A program made the position numbers and the translations under genes. From an uncultured Eubacteriales bacterium (GTDB lineage Bacteria; Bacillota; Clostridia; Oscillospirales; Acutalibacteraceae), in assembly GCA_900313125.1 (NCBI GenBank), contig OMPZ01000155.1, forward strand, positions 1-6,077: a DNA stretch of 6,077 nt. The letters are read 5' to 3'. The notes below the pieces were generated by a model. That model was not told the DNA's origin and did not search any database. It was given only the letters and a program-made list of their open reading frames with translations. This document shows, in pieces, positions 1 to 5,860 of this stretch (position 1 is the first letter of the stretch; each line of letters starts with the position of its first letter).

Positions 1-770
1 ATCTCCATCGCGGGGCGCAGACCGATCTGATCCTTCAGCTTGTCGGACGGCGCGAGACCGTACAGTATGATGCCTGCGCGGACCATATCCATGTGAGCCT
101 GCTTGTAGTCCATTATAGCCGCCGAGTTCGAGCAGTGGCAGATAAAGTCGTCCGACACGGCGCCCTTCTCTTTGAGTGAATCGCAGAGCGCGCGGAAGCA
201 CTCAAGCTGATGCTCGGTGTACTCCCTGCCCTCTTCCTTTTCGTCTGACACGGCGAAATGAGTGAACGCGCCGGTGATATTCAGCCCTTCGAGCTTTATT
301 ATGTCGAGTGCTTCGGAGAGCGCGTCGTCGCGCGTCAGATCCTGACAGAGGATACCTATACGGCTCATGCCCGTGTCGATCTTCAGATGAGCCGAAACGG
401 TCACGCCGAGAGACTTCGCGCTTTCGGAAAGCTCGTGCGCGTACTCCTTCGACACGATAGCCTGTGTGATATTGTTGTTAGCGAGCGTTTTCGCGTAGCT
501 CGCTGGCGTATAGCCGAGGATAAGTATAGGCGCGGTAATGCTCGTTCGGCGCAGCTCTATCGCCTCTTCAAGATTTGAAACGGCAAAGAAATCGGCGCCC
601 AGCTTTTCGTAAAGCGCGGCGAGCTCCTTTGAGCCGTGACCGTACGCGTCCGCCTTTACAACGCAGCAGAGCTTTACGCCCGGCTCGGTACAGGCTTTTA
701 TCACATTAAAATTATGCTCAATTTTATTAAGATTTATTTCCGCCCATGTTCTTCTGAAATAATCTTCCAC
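1..770 (-). CDS. alr: Alanine racemase, N-terminal two thirds (runs off the left edge)
   Basis: Alanine racemase is a PLP enzyme that interconverts L- and D-alanine and supplies D-Ala for peptidoglycan. Reading the minus strand from a GTG at 770 gives 256 complete codons before the window ends. The PLP-binding motif VVKADAYGHG places the Schiff-base lysine at residue 39, the position known in the Geobacillus stearothermophilus enzyme. Further family landmarks are HLKIDTGMSRIG (residues 128-139, with the lysine usually carbamylated and the active-site arginine), THFAVSDE (170-177), NSAA (215-218) and VRAGIILYGL (230-239). The C-terminal beta domain with the second catalytic base, a tyrosine, lies outside the window. 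The family is usually about 370-390 residues. The GTG start is supported by GGAGG eight bases upstream and by alignment of Lys39. A candidate promoter lies just upstream, so alr may be transcribed separately from yraN. No frameshift is seen. Confidence 0.96.
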   Translation of the reverse strand, partial: MEDYFRRTWAEINLNKIEHNFNVIKACTEPGVKLCCVVKADAYGHGSKELAALYEKLGADFFAVSNLEEAIELRRTSITAPILILGYTPASYAKTLANNNITQAIVSKEYAHELSESAKSLGVTVSAHLKIDTGMSRIGILCQDLTRDDALSEALDIIKLEGLNITGAFTHFAVSDEKEEGREYTEHQLECFRALCDSLKEKGAVSDDFICHCSNSAAIMDYKQAHMDMVRAGIILYGLAPSDKLKDQIGLRPAME

Positions 771-803
771 GATAGTATCCTCCGTACTGTTGATCTGTTC
801 ACT

Positions 804-832
804 ATTATAGAAATGCTTTGTTTACCCCTCAA
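804..832 (-). promoter_or_regulatory. Candidate sigma-A promoter for alr
   Basis: On the minus strand, TTGAGG (827-832) and a perfect TATAAT (804-809) are separated by 17 bases. The -35 overlaps the last codons and stop of yraN. Transcription would start near 797, giving a short leader of about 27 nt that carries the alr ribosome binding site. The -35 matches four of six consensus bases, so alr may also receive readthrough from the upstream genes. Confidence 0.6.
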
Positions 833-1199
833 CGGCGTTTTTTATGTAATCCATTTTCAAAACAGCGTTTGTTTTCCCGTCAACTATCACCTGCGCGCAG
901 TCTATACGCGGCTGCTTGTCGGTCGGGTGCTTCATCAGGTAATCCATGACCGTTTTTGTAAATTTGCGTATCTTCGACGGCGTTATGCTTTCAAAGCCGC
1001 CCGCAAGAGAATCGGGCGTGCGCGTCTTTACCTCGACGAAGATCATTCGCACCTCGTTTTCGGCGATTATATCGACCTCGCCCCATCTGCTGCTGTAATT
1101 GCGCGCCCTTATCGTGCAGCCGCGGTCTTTGAGATATCGGCAGACGTGCTCCTCGCCCGCTTTGCCGCGGCGGCGTATCTCAAACTCCCTGCTTTCCAT
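822..1199 (-). CDS. yraN: YraN/UPF0102 family protein (nuclease-like fold)
   Basis: This 125-residue protein belongs to the UPF0102 (YraN) family, which has a PD-(D/E)XK, Holliday-junction-resolvase-like fold but no firmly established cellular role. The family signature is visible in order: GEEHVCRYLKDRG (residues 15-27), RARNYSSRWGEVDII (31-45) and FVEVKTR (54-60). The candidate metal and catalytic residues are Glu17, Asp43, Glu56 and Lys58. The length is normal for the family. The ATG overlaps the end of rnhB by 20 bases and has no convincing Shine-Dalgarno, which suggests translational coupling to rnhB. An in-frame TGA a few codons upstream rules out an earlier start. The rnhB-yraN pairing is common in Firmicutes. 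The family call is secure, but any biochemical function is inference. Confidence 0.92.
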   Translation of the reverse strand: MESREFEIRRRGKAGEEHVCRYLKDRGCTIRARNYSSRWGEVDIIAENEVRMIFVEVKTRTPDSLAGGFESITPSKIRKFTKTVMDYLMKHPTDKQPRIDCAQVIVDGKTNAVLKMDYIKNAVEG

Positions 1200-1800
1200 G
1201 CTTTGCGTACAGCTTTCTCAAAAAGCTCGGGCGGTGGATAGGCGTCGCGCCGTACTTCAAAATGGCGTCGCAGTGAGCCGCCGTGCCATAGCCCTTGTGC
1301 TTTTCAAAGCCGTATTCGGGGTACTGCTCGGCATATTCGAGCATAAGGCGGTCTCGGCTGACCTTGGCGAGTATCGACGCGGCAGCGATCGACATACTTT
1401 TCGCGTCGCCCTTGACGATCTCTTCACATGGTATCTCAAGAGGGGGCTTTTTGTTGCCGTCGATCATCGCGAGATCGGCGGCGACGGGCAGCGACTCAAC
1501 GGCTCTTTTCATAGCAAGCATAGCCGCGTTGAGAATGTTCATCTGCTCGATCTCCTCAACGCTTGCCCACGCCACAGAATATGCGACAGCTTCAGCTTTT
1601 ATAACGTCAAACAGCTTTTCGCGCTTTTTCTCCGTGAGCTTTTTTGAATCGTTCACGCCTTCGATAATTTTCCCGTAGGGAAGTATTACAGCCGCGGCGC
1701 ATACGGGTCCCGCAAAAGGACCTCTGCCCGCTTCGTCAACGCCGCAAACGTTCACATAGCCGTTTTCGGCAGCCTTCTTTTCATATTCGAGCCAGTCCAC
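1180..1800 (-). CDS. rnhB: Ribonuclease HII (GTG start)
   Basis: RNase HII cleaves RNA in RNA-DNA hybrids and nicks 5' of single ribonucleotides embedded in DNA, so it acts in primer removal and ribonucleotide excision repair. With the GTG start the protein is 206 residues. The catalytic set is complete: Asp22-Glu23 in VDEAGRGP, Asp114 in MIDGN and Asp132 in KGDAKS. The 92- and 18-residue gaps between them equal those of the E. coli enzyme (D16/E17, D108, D126). SIAAASILAKVSRD (137-150) and the HKGYGT motif (168-173) are also typical. A longer reading begins at ATG 1821 and overlaps the rbgA stop as ATGA, but that ATG has little Shine-Dalgarno. The GTG at 1800 has GGAGGTGA ideally placed, so I chose it. 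The 3' end overlaps yraN by 20 bases. Confidence 0.95.
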   Translation of the reverse strand: MDWLEYEKKAAENGYVNVCGVDEAGRGPFAGPVCAAAVILPYGKIIEGVNDSKKLTEKKREKLFDVIKAEAVAYSVAWASVEEIEQMNILNAAMLAMKRAVESLPVAADLAMIDGNKKPPLEIPCEEIVKGDAKSMSIAAASILAKVSRDRLMLEYAEQYPEYGFEKHKGYGTAAHCDAILKYGATPIHRPSFLRKLYAKHGKQGV

Positions 1801-1804
1801 AAGC

Positions 1805-1812
1805 TCACCTCC
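1805..1812 (-). promoter_or_regulatory. Ribosome binding site that decides the rnhB start
   Basis: The minus strand reads GGAGGTGA, a full match to the anti-Shine-Dalgarno. The GGAGG core ends seven bases before the GTG at 1800. The site lies inside the first codons of the longer ATG (1821) reading, which is the main reason to prefer the GTG. Confidence 0.75.
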
Positions 1813-1817
1813 GCCGG

Positions 1818-2885
1818 TCATTCCGGCAATTCAAGCGTTATTCTTCCGAGCTTTGCGCCGCGGAACTCGTCGAGCAGCATTACTGCCGCCCTTTCGGTGT
1901 CGGGCTCGCCGCCCGAGATAAGCATTCCGCGCTTTTTCGCTATCGCGGCAAGCAGCTCGTGCGCCTGCATTTCGTTTATCTCACATTGTTCGAGCGAAAA
2001 ACGCTCCGCGAAGGCGTTCGTCGGGTTTTCACGCAGGTATTCGAGAAGTCTCAGCGCAAGCTGCTCCGTATCGGTGACGTCGTCCTTGACAGCGCCGGTA
2101 AACGCGAGTCGTTCGCCGACGAGCTGGTCGTCAAAGCGCGGCCACAGCACGCCGGGCGTGTCGAGCAGGTCGATATTCACGCCGCCGCTGCTGAGCGTGA
2201 ACCATTGGTTGCCGCGCGTTACGCCCGGTCTGTCCTCTGTTTTCGCCTTCGAGGTCTTTGATATCCTATTTATAAACGTCGATTTTCCGACGTTCGGTAT
2301 GCCCACTATCATGACGCGCAGCGAACGGTTGACCATTCCCTTTGATTCCCACACGGCTATTTTGTCGGCAAGCACATCGCGCACCGCAGATGTGAAGCTG
2401 CCGATGCCCGCGCCCGTTTTGCAGTCAAGCTCTATCGCCTTTACGCCCTGCTTTCTGAAATACTCAGCCCACTGCTTTGTAGCCTTCGGGTTTGCAAGGT
2501 CGCATTTGTTCATGAGTATCACTCTCGGCTTGCTGCCGATCATTGACGGCAGGTCGGGGTTGCGGCTCGACACGGGAACTCTCGCGTCGATGATCTCCGC
2601 CACGGCATCCACAAGCTTTAAGTCCGCCTGTATCTTACGTTTTGTCCGCGTCATGTGGCCGGGGAACCATTGGATATACTGCGAATTTTCGCTGACGCTC
2701 TTGTTTTCGGCGGGGCGGCGTTCACGGCGATTTCGTCTTGCTTCGGCGTGCTGCGCCTTGATCGCGGAGGGCTTTTTAGGGTCTCTCGCGCCGCTCCTTT
2801 TCGGGCTGCCCTTCTCGGCGTAGCGTTCGCGCTTGCCGCGGATAGGGCTTTTTTTGCCGTTTTTCGTATTCCTGTTATTTTTCAT
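1818..2885 (-). CDS. rbgA: Ribosome biogenesis GTPase RbgA (YlqF) with a long basic N-terminal tail
   Basis: RbgA (YlqF) is a circularly permuted GTPase needed for late assembly of the 50S subunit in Bacillus. The order of GTPase motifs shows the permutation: G4 NKCD at residues 126-129, then the P-loop GIPNVGKS at 195-202, a GVTRG segment at 221-225 (G2) and G3 DTPG at 242-245. A C-terminal helical RNA-binding domain follows at about 285-355. The conserved start of the family, IQWFPGHM, is at residues 71-78. It is preceded by about 70 extra residues with 23 Lys/Arg and only 7 Asp/Glu, so the protein is 355 residues against about 280 in B. subtilis. There is no in-frame ATG, GTG or TTG close to IQWFPGHM, so the tail is probably real. 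GAGG lies 13 bases before the ATG, which is rather far. The stop overlaps the alternative rnhB ATG; rnhB and yraN follow directly. Confidence 0.95.
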   Translation of the reverse strand: MKNNRNTKNGKKSPIRGKRERYAEKGSPKRSGARDPKKPSAIKAQHAEARRNRRERRPAENKSVSENSQYIQWFPGHMTRTKRKIQADLKLVDAVAEIIDARVPVSSRNPDLPSMIGSKPRVILMNKCDLANPKATKQWAEYFRKQGVKAIELDCKTGAGIGSFTSAVRDVLADKIAVWESKGMVNRSLRVMIVGIPNVGKSTFINRISKTSKAKTEDRPGVTRGNQWFTLSSGGVNIDLLDTPGVLWPRFDDQLVGERLAFTGAVKDDVTDTEQLALRLLEYLRENPTNAFAERFSLEQCEINEMQAHELLAAIAKKRGMLISGGEPDTERAAVMLLDEFRGAKLGRITLELPE

Positions 2886-2907
2886 ATATTCAAATTTTCC
2901 TCAATGT

Positions 2908-2984
2908 AAAAAAAGGAGTCAGGAGAGGGCGCGGACCGTGCGCGAAACAGCACGGCGAATGAGCGCCCGGCTCCCAATTCCTGA
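2908..2984 (-). repeat. Tiered GC-rich palindrome followed by a T7 run between lepB and rbgA
   Basis: This gap between genes can fold into a long interrupted hairpin. The arms are 2919-2924 with 2979-2984 (TCAGGA/TCCTGA), 2927-2932 with 2963-2968 (GGGCGC/GCGCCC) and 2936-2941 with 2950-2955 (CCGTGC/GCACGG), with an 8-base loop. An alternative outer arm pairs GGGAG (2970-2974) with CTCCT (2921-2925). On the minus strand, CTCC and then seven T follow the structure. On the plus strand the other side is also T-rich (2989-2995). It could be a leaky, possibly bidirectional terminator, an mRNA-stabilising element, or a copy of a dispersed palindromic repeat. With only one copy in the window I cannot separate these. 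Confidence 0.6.
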
Positions 2985-2993
2985 TGTTGTTTT

Positions 2994-3716
2994 TTATTTA
3001 ACTTTACCGAACTCATCGAAGGGGTAGAGTCTGAACTGCACCTTGCCGATGATGGCGTCGTTGTCGATAAGTCCGACCTCGGAGAAACGGCTGTCCTTCG
3101 AGATAGGTCTGTTGTCGCCCATGACAAATACGGTGCCCTCCTCGACCTCTACGGGGAACTCAACGTCGCCGATGGCGGTCGTCGTGCCGTTGATATAAGG
3201 CTCCTCGAGTACTATGCCGTCTACCGTTACCTCGCCTGTCTCGTTGTTGATATCGACCGTCTGACCGCCGACTGCGATTACGCGCTTTACAAGCGCCTTG
3301 TCGAGAGACACGCCGTGGCTGATGACTACGATGTCGCCGACCTCGGGCTCGTAGTTGAGACCCGTCACGATGATCTTGTTCTTGTCCTGCAGCGTCATGA
3401 GCATGGAGTCGCCGTCAACGTCAACGAGACGGAAACAAAACGTCATGAGCATTACCACTACGATAAGTGCAAAAAGGAACGCCGACACCCAGTCGTAAAG
3501 GTTCGTAACAAAGCTTGAAGCTCCGTCCTTTCTGGCTTTTTTCTTCTTCTTTTTCCTCGGCTTTATGCTGTCGGTAGCCTCCTCCTCGGAGATCTCGAGA
3601 TCGACAGGCTCGTCGTTTTTATTTACAGACGCGAGGTCGGGCACGTTATCGTGCGACGTGTTATCCGCGCCGTTATTCTTTGGGCTTTCCACTTTATCGA
3701 ATATTTGCGTATCCAT
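2994..3716 (-). CDS. lepB: Signal peptidase I with a long charged N-terminal tail
   Basis: Type I signal peptidase cuts signal peptides from exported proteins on the outer face of the membrane, using a Ser/Lys dyad. From the ATG at 3716 the protein is 240 residues. Residues 1-50 are hydrophilic and acidic. A basic cluster PRKKKKKKARK follows at about 53-63, then one membrane helix at about 73-96. Box B is GDSMLMTL with catalytic Ser104, box D is ALVKRVIAVGG with catalytic Lys144, and box E is VMGDNRPISKDSR (198-210). The family usually has Pro in SMxPTL; here it is Met107. Gram-positive single-helix enzymes such as SipS are about 180-190 residues, so the extra length is the cytoplasmic tail. 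A TTG six bases upstream could also start the frame, but it is almost touching the Shine-Dalgarno. The gene has its own strong promoter. Confidence 0.96.
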   Translation of the reverse strand: MDTQIFDKVESPKNNGADNTSHDNVPDLASVNKNDEPVDLEISEEEATDSIKPRKKKKKKARKDGASSFVTNLYDWVSAFLFALIVVVMLMTFCFRLVDVDGDSMLMTLQDKNKIIVTGLNYEPEVGDIVVISHGVSLDKALVKRVIAVGGQTVDINNETGEVTVDGIVLEEPYINGTTTAIGDVEFPVEVEEGTVFVMGDNRPISKDSRFSEVGLIDNDAIIGKVQFRLYPFDEFGKVK

Positions 3717-3723
3717 ATTCAAA

Positions 3724-3731
3724 CCACCCTT
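3724..3731 (-). promoter_or_regulatory. Ribosome binding site that decides the lepB start
   Basis: The minus strand reads AAGGGTGG, a variant Shine-Dalgarno. It ends seven bases before the ATG at 3716 but only one base before the upstream TTG at 3722. Spacing therefore favours the ATG. Confidence 0.6.
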
Positions 3732-3751
3732 GATTTTTTATTTGCCTATTT

Positions 3752-3780
3752 ATTATACCCTAAATACTCTGCTATGTCAA
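3752..3780 (-). promoter_or_regulatory. Perfect-consensus sigma-A promoter for lepB
   Basis: On the minus strand TTGACA (3775-3780) and TATAAT (3752-3757) are separated by exactly 17 bases, matching the housekeeping consensus at all twelve positions. The start of transcription should be near 3745, leaving a leader of about 30 nt before lepB. The promoter sits directly downstream of the rplS terminator, so lepB and the genes after it form a unit distinct from rplS. Confidence 0.93.
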
Positions 3781-3794
3781 CAACACACACCGAC

Positions 3795-3824
3795 AAAAAA
3801 ATAAAAGAGGGACGACCGCCCCTC
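3795..3824 (-). terminator. Intrinsic terminator of rplS
   Basis: On the minus strand GAGGGGC and GTCCCTC (3807-3824) form a 7-bp stem with one G-U pair around a GGTC loop. The stem is followed by TTTTATTTTTTT (3795-3806). It begins about 20 bases after the rplS stop codon and just before the lepB promoter, as expected for a factor-independent terminator. Confidence 0.9.
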
Positions 3825-3844
3825 CTTCACTTGTTACAGGATAA

Positions 3845-4195
3845 TTACGCCTTAACGATCTTTTCCTTGACCTTAGCTGCCTTACCCACTCTGTCACGGA
3901 GATAGTAGAGCTTAGCGCGTCTAACCTTACCGTGTCTGATGACCTTAACGTCCTTAACGTTCGGGCAATGAAGCGGGAACACACGCTCTACGCCTACGCC
4001 GTAAGCTACACGTCTTACTGTGAACGTCTCAGCTACGCCGCTCGACTTCTTAGCGATGACAGTACCCTCGAACATCTGGATCCTCTCTCTGTCACCCTCG
4101 CGAATGTTTACGCTTACTCTTACTGTGTCGCCTACGCTGAAATCGGGAACTTCCTTCTTAACCGAATCGGCTGCGATCAACTTCAATGCATCCAT
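3845..4195 (-). CDS. rplS: 50S ribosomal protein L19
   Basis: L19 is a primary component of the large ribosomal subunit and sits at the 30S-50S interface. The 116-residue product has the normal family length and its conserved blocks: FSVGDTVRVSV (residues 19-29), RERIQMFEGTVIAKK (36-50), ETFTVRRVAYGVGVERVFPLH (in 56-76) and GKVRRAKLYYLRDRVGKAA (89-107). The ATG is preceded by AGGAGG with eight bases of spacing, an excellent ribosome binding site. The gene is bounded by its own promoter, a structured leader of about 140 nt and an intrinsic terminator, so it appears to be transcribed alone. In many bacteria rplS is cotranscribed with rpsP, rimM and trmD; here its upstream neighbour is the lspA-pseudouridine synthase pair. 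Feedback control of rplS by L19 through the leader is plausible by analogy with Firmicutes L19 leaders. Confidence 0.98.
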   Translation of the reverse strand: MDALKLIAADSVKKEVPDFSVGDTVRVSVNIREGDRERIQMFEGTVIAKKSSGVAETFTVRRVAYGVGVERVFPLHCPNVKDVKVIRHGKVRRAKLYYLRDRVGKAAKVKEKIVKA

Positions 4196-4339
4196 TTTAA
4201 AATCCTCCTAAAGTTTACAGACATTCTTAACATGAGGGAGTGAAGCAGCTCCCGTCAGCCAGAGGACTGTCCGCTTCATTGTACGGCTTTACGGCCGGGC
4301 AGTGAATCGCATTGGATAATTACCCAACGGATCAAATGC
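4196..4339 (-). ncRNA. Structured rplS leader, probable L19 autoregulatory element
   Basis: The leader runs from the expected transcription start near 4339 to the rplS ATG. Three hairpins can be drawn by eye: GTTGGGT/ATCCAAT around AATT (4311-4328); ACTGCCCG with CGGACAGT with one mismatch (4296-4303 with 4266-4273), enclosing a small CGGC/GCCG hairpin; and GGGAG/CTCCC (4236-4253). The loop of the third contains GCTTCA (4241-4246), perfectly complementary to TGAAGC at 4273-4278, which would allow a pseudoknot. AGTCCTC (4262-4268) can pair with GAGGATT (4201-4207), which covers part of the ribosome binding site. Firmicutes are known to carry an L19 leader family (Rfam L19_leader) at this place. 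Membership in that family is inferred from position and structure, not tested. Confidence 0.7.
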
Positions 4340-4345
4340 TTATTA

Positions 4346-4374
4346 ATTATACCACAAACGTCTGTCAAATGCAA
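4346..4374 (-). promoter_or_regulatory. Extended -10 promoter for rplS
   Basis: The minus strand carries a perfect TATAAT (4346-4351) preceded by TGG, an extended -10. A weak -35, TTGCAT (4369-4374), lies 17 bases upstream. A better -35-like TTGACA (4363-4368) sits only 11 bases from the -10, too close for normal use. The promoter lies about 17 bases beyond the end of the pseudouridine synthase gene, with no terminator between. Confidence 0.82.
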
Positions 4375-4390
4375 CACATTCATGAAAATA

Positions 4391-5305
4391 TTACAAAATC
4401 TCATTTTTGCTCAAAAAGCGGCGAAAATACTCGGGCAATTCCGAATCAAATGACAAAAACTCCCCCGTGACCGGGTGAACGAAGCCGATCTTCTTCGCGT
4501 GCAGACATTGACCGCAAAGCTCCGTTATCACCTTTGACGGTCCGTAAACGGGGTCGCCCGCCACGGCGTGACCGAGGTACGCCATGTGAACGCGTATCTG
4601 ATGGGTGCGTCCCGTTTCGAGCCTGAGCGCGAGGTGCGAAAAGCCCGAGTTCGAGTCGATGACCCTGTAATGCGTGACGGCGGGCTTTGAGCAATGGTCG
4701 GTCACGCACATTTTCTTCCTGTCGATCTGACTTCGTCCGATGGGCGCGCTGACCGTGCCCTCGTTTTCCTTCATGCGCCCGTAAACTACAGCTTCGTATT
4801 CGCGAGTGAAGGAATGCTCCTTTATCTGCTCGGCAAGTCCGATATGCGCGCGGTCGCTCTTCGCAACGATGAGAAGTCCGCTCGTGTCCTTGTCTATGCG
4901 GTGGACGATGCCGGGGCGCAGCACGCCGTTGATGCCCGACAGGCTGTCTCTGCAATGGTACAAAAGCGCGTTGACGAGCGTTCCCGTGTAATTGCCCGGC
5001 GCGGGGTGAACGACCATGCCCTTGGGCTTGTTCACGACGAGCAGGTCGCCGTCCTCGTACACGATATCGAGGGGGATATCCTCCGCCTCGGCTTTCAGTT
5101 CGACCGGCTCGGAAACATTCACGGTGATCTCGTCGCCCTCTTTGACCTTCGTCTTTTTGCCCGATGCCCTGCCGTTTATCAAAACGCCGCCGTTTTCGGC
5201 AAGCTCTGCCGCAGCCGTTCGCGACAGCTCGGCAATATTATCTGCAAGCAGCTTATCGAGCCGCTGCCCTGCGTTTTCGCCCGTTACGGTAAAGCTGTGC
5301 TCCAT
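4391..5305 (-). CDS. rluD: RluA/RluD-family 23S rRNA pseudouridine synthase
   Basis: This enzyme isomerises uridines to pseudouridine in structured RNA, most likely 23S rRNA. The 304-residue protein has an N-terminal S4 RNA-binding domain (about residues 13-60, GQRLDKLLADN through VLINGRASG) and then the synthase domain. The catalytic motif HRIDKDTSGLL (135-145) holds the nucleophile Asp138, close to Asp139 of E. coli RluD. LETGRTHQIRVHMAYLGHA (229-247) is the second strong family block. The S4 domain and length resemble RluD and its Bacillus relative YlyB more than RluA. The exact target uridines cannot be read from sequence, so the symbol denotes the family. The ATG lies three bases after the lspA stop and its GAGGG site is inside the lspA end, so the two are translationally linked. 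lspA next to ylyB is a common Firmicutes pair. Confidence 0.93.
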   Translation of the reverse strand: MEHSFTVTGENAGQRLDKLLADNIAELSRTAAAELAENGGVLINGRASGKKTKVKEGDEITVNVSEPVELKAEAEDIPLDIVYEDGDLLVVNKPKGMVVHPAPGNYTGTLVNALLYHCRDSLSGINGVLRPGIVHRIDKDTSGLLIVAKSDRAHIGLAEQIKEHSFTREYEAVVYGRMKENEGTVSAPIGRSQIDRKKMCVTDHCSKPAVTHYRVIDSNSGFSHLALRLETGRTHQIRVHMAYLGHAVAGDPVYGPSKVITELCGQCLHAKKIGFVHPVTGEFLSFDSELPEYFRRFLSKNEIL

Positions 5306-5308
5306 AGC

Positions 5309-5797
5309 TTATCCCTCTGCCCCGTCTTTGCCGATACGCTCGCGCTTTGCTATGTTCTTCTTGCAGAAAAGCATCGAGATCACAAGCAGCACCGCGCCCA
5401 CCGTGATGAAATAATCGGCGAGGTTGCACACCGGCGAGAAAAACGAAAACTGTAAAAAATCGACGACATACCCGCGAAACAGCCTGTCGATAAGGTTGCC
5501 GATACCGCCGCCTACAACGAGAACGAACGCCGCGAAGAAGAGCTTGCCCTCTATCTTGTAATTATACAGCACCCAGCCAAAGCAGGCGAATATCACTACT
5601 GTCACGATGATAAAGAACCACTGCTTATTTTGCAGCATTCCGAAAGCCGCGCCGCGGTTCTCGACGTAAACAAAATAATAGAAATGGTCGATAACGGTTA
5701 TCATTCCGGCAGGCTTTACCACGCTGAGCGCGTACAGCTTTGATAACTGGTCTGCGGCAACGAGGAGGATTATTATTATGATCGCAAGTGCTGTCAT
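5309..5797 (-). CDS. lspA: Lipoprotein signal peptidase (signal peptidase II)
   Basis: LspA is an integral-membrane aspartyl protease that removes signal peptides from diacylglyceryl-modified prolipoproteins. The 162-residue product has the usual four-helix pattern: helix 1 at about 3-15, then hydrophobic stretches at about 60-78, 86-100 and 129-145. Conserved features are DQLSK (16-20), YVENRGAAFG (44-53), GNLIDRLFRGYVVDF (100-114) and NLADYFITVGA (125-135). The catalytic aspartates are Asp113 (VVDF) and Asp128 (NLAD), corresponding to D124 and D143 of E. coli. The C-terminal tail (145-162) is charged and probably cytoplasmic. The ATG has a modest purine-rich binding site (AAAGGAAA). No promoter is obvious in the roughly 30 bases between the upstream hairpin and the gene, so transcription may come by readthrough from ileS. 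Confidence 0.97.
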   Translation of the reverse strand: MTALAIIIIILLVAADQLSKLYALSVVKPAGMITVIDHFYYFVYVENRGAAFGMLQNKQWFFIIVTVVIFACFGWVLYNYKIEGKLFFAAFVLVVGGGIGNLIDRLFRGYVVDFLQFSFFSPVCNLADYFITVGAVLLVISMLFCKKNIAKRERIGKDGAEG

Positions 5798-5820
5798 AAG
5801 ATCTTTCCTTTCTTTTCTTT

Positions 5821-5860
5821 AACAAAATCAGCTATTAGCCGCATGAAACGGCTAATAGCT
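5821..5860 (-). terminator. Perfect 12-bp hairpin behind ileS, likely terminator (possibly leaky)
   Basis: AGCTATTAGCCG and CGGCTAATAGCT (5830-5860) pair perfectly around a 7-base loop, starting 21 bases after the ileS stop. On the minus strand it is followed by GATTTTGTT, a weak U-tract. The strong stem suggests termination; the poor U-tract and the lack of a visible lspA promoter suggest partial readthrough. Confidence 0.65.

Noticed and set aside
636..1241. A 201-codon plus-strand open frame over the alr start, yraN and rnhB end
   Set aside because: It runs across three minus-strand genes and a promoter and has no coherent protein features.
1897..2823. A 308-codon open frame on the plus strand opposite rbgA
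   Set aside because: It is the antisense shadow of a well-supported RbgA gene. Its translation is Ser-rich with no family motif, and there is no ribosome binding site context.
3528..3560. A-rich run in lepB as a programmed frameshift site
   Set aside because: It encodes a lysine cluster that fits the position before the membrane helix. The frame continues intact through all catalytic boxes and no downstream stimulatory structure is evident.
3720..3722. TTG start codon for lepB
   Set aside because: It is one base from the Shine-Dalgarno, while the ATG at 3716 has seven-base spacing.
4363..4368. Consensus TTGACA as the -35 of the rplS promoter
   Set aside because: It lies only 11 bases from the TATAAT, too close for sigma-A. 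The extended -10 with TTGCAT at 17 bases is the better reading.
4376..4390. Terminator between rluD and the rplS promoter
   Set aside because: No inverted repeat with a T-run is present in this short gap, so readthrough into the rplS leader remains possible.
4694..5455. A 253-codon plus-strand open frame across the rluD-lspA junction
   Set aside because: It crosses two clear minus-strand genes and its product shows no recognisable motif. Long antisense frames are common with this codon composition.
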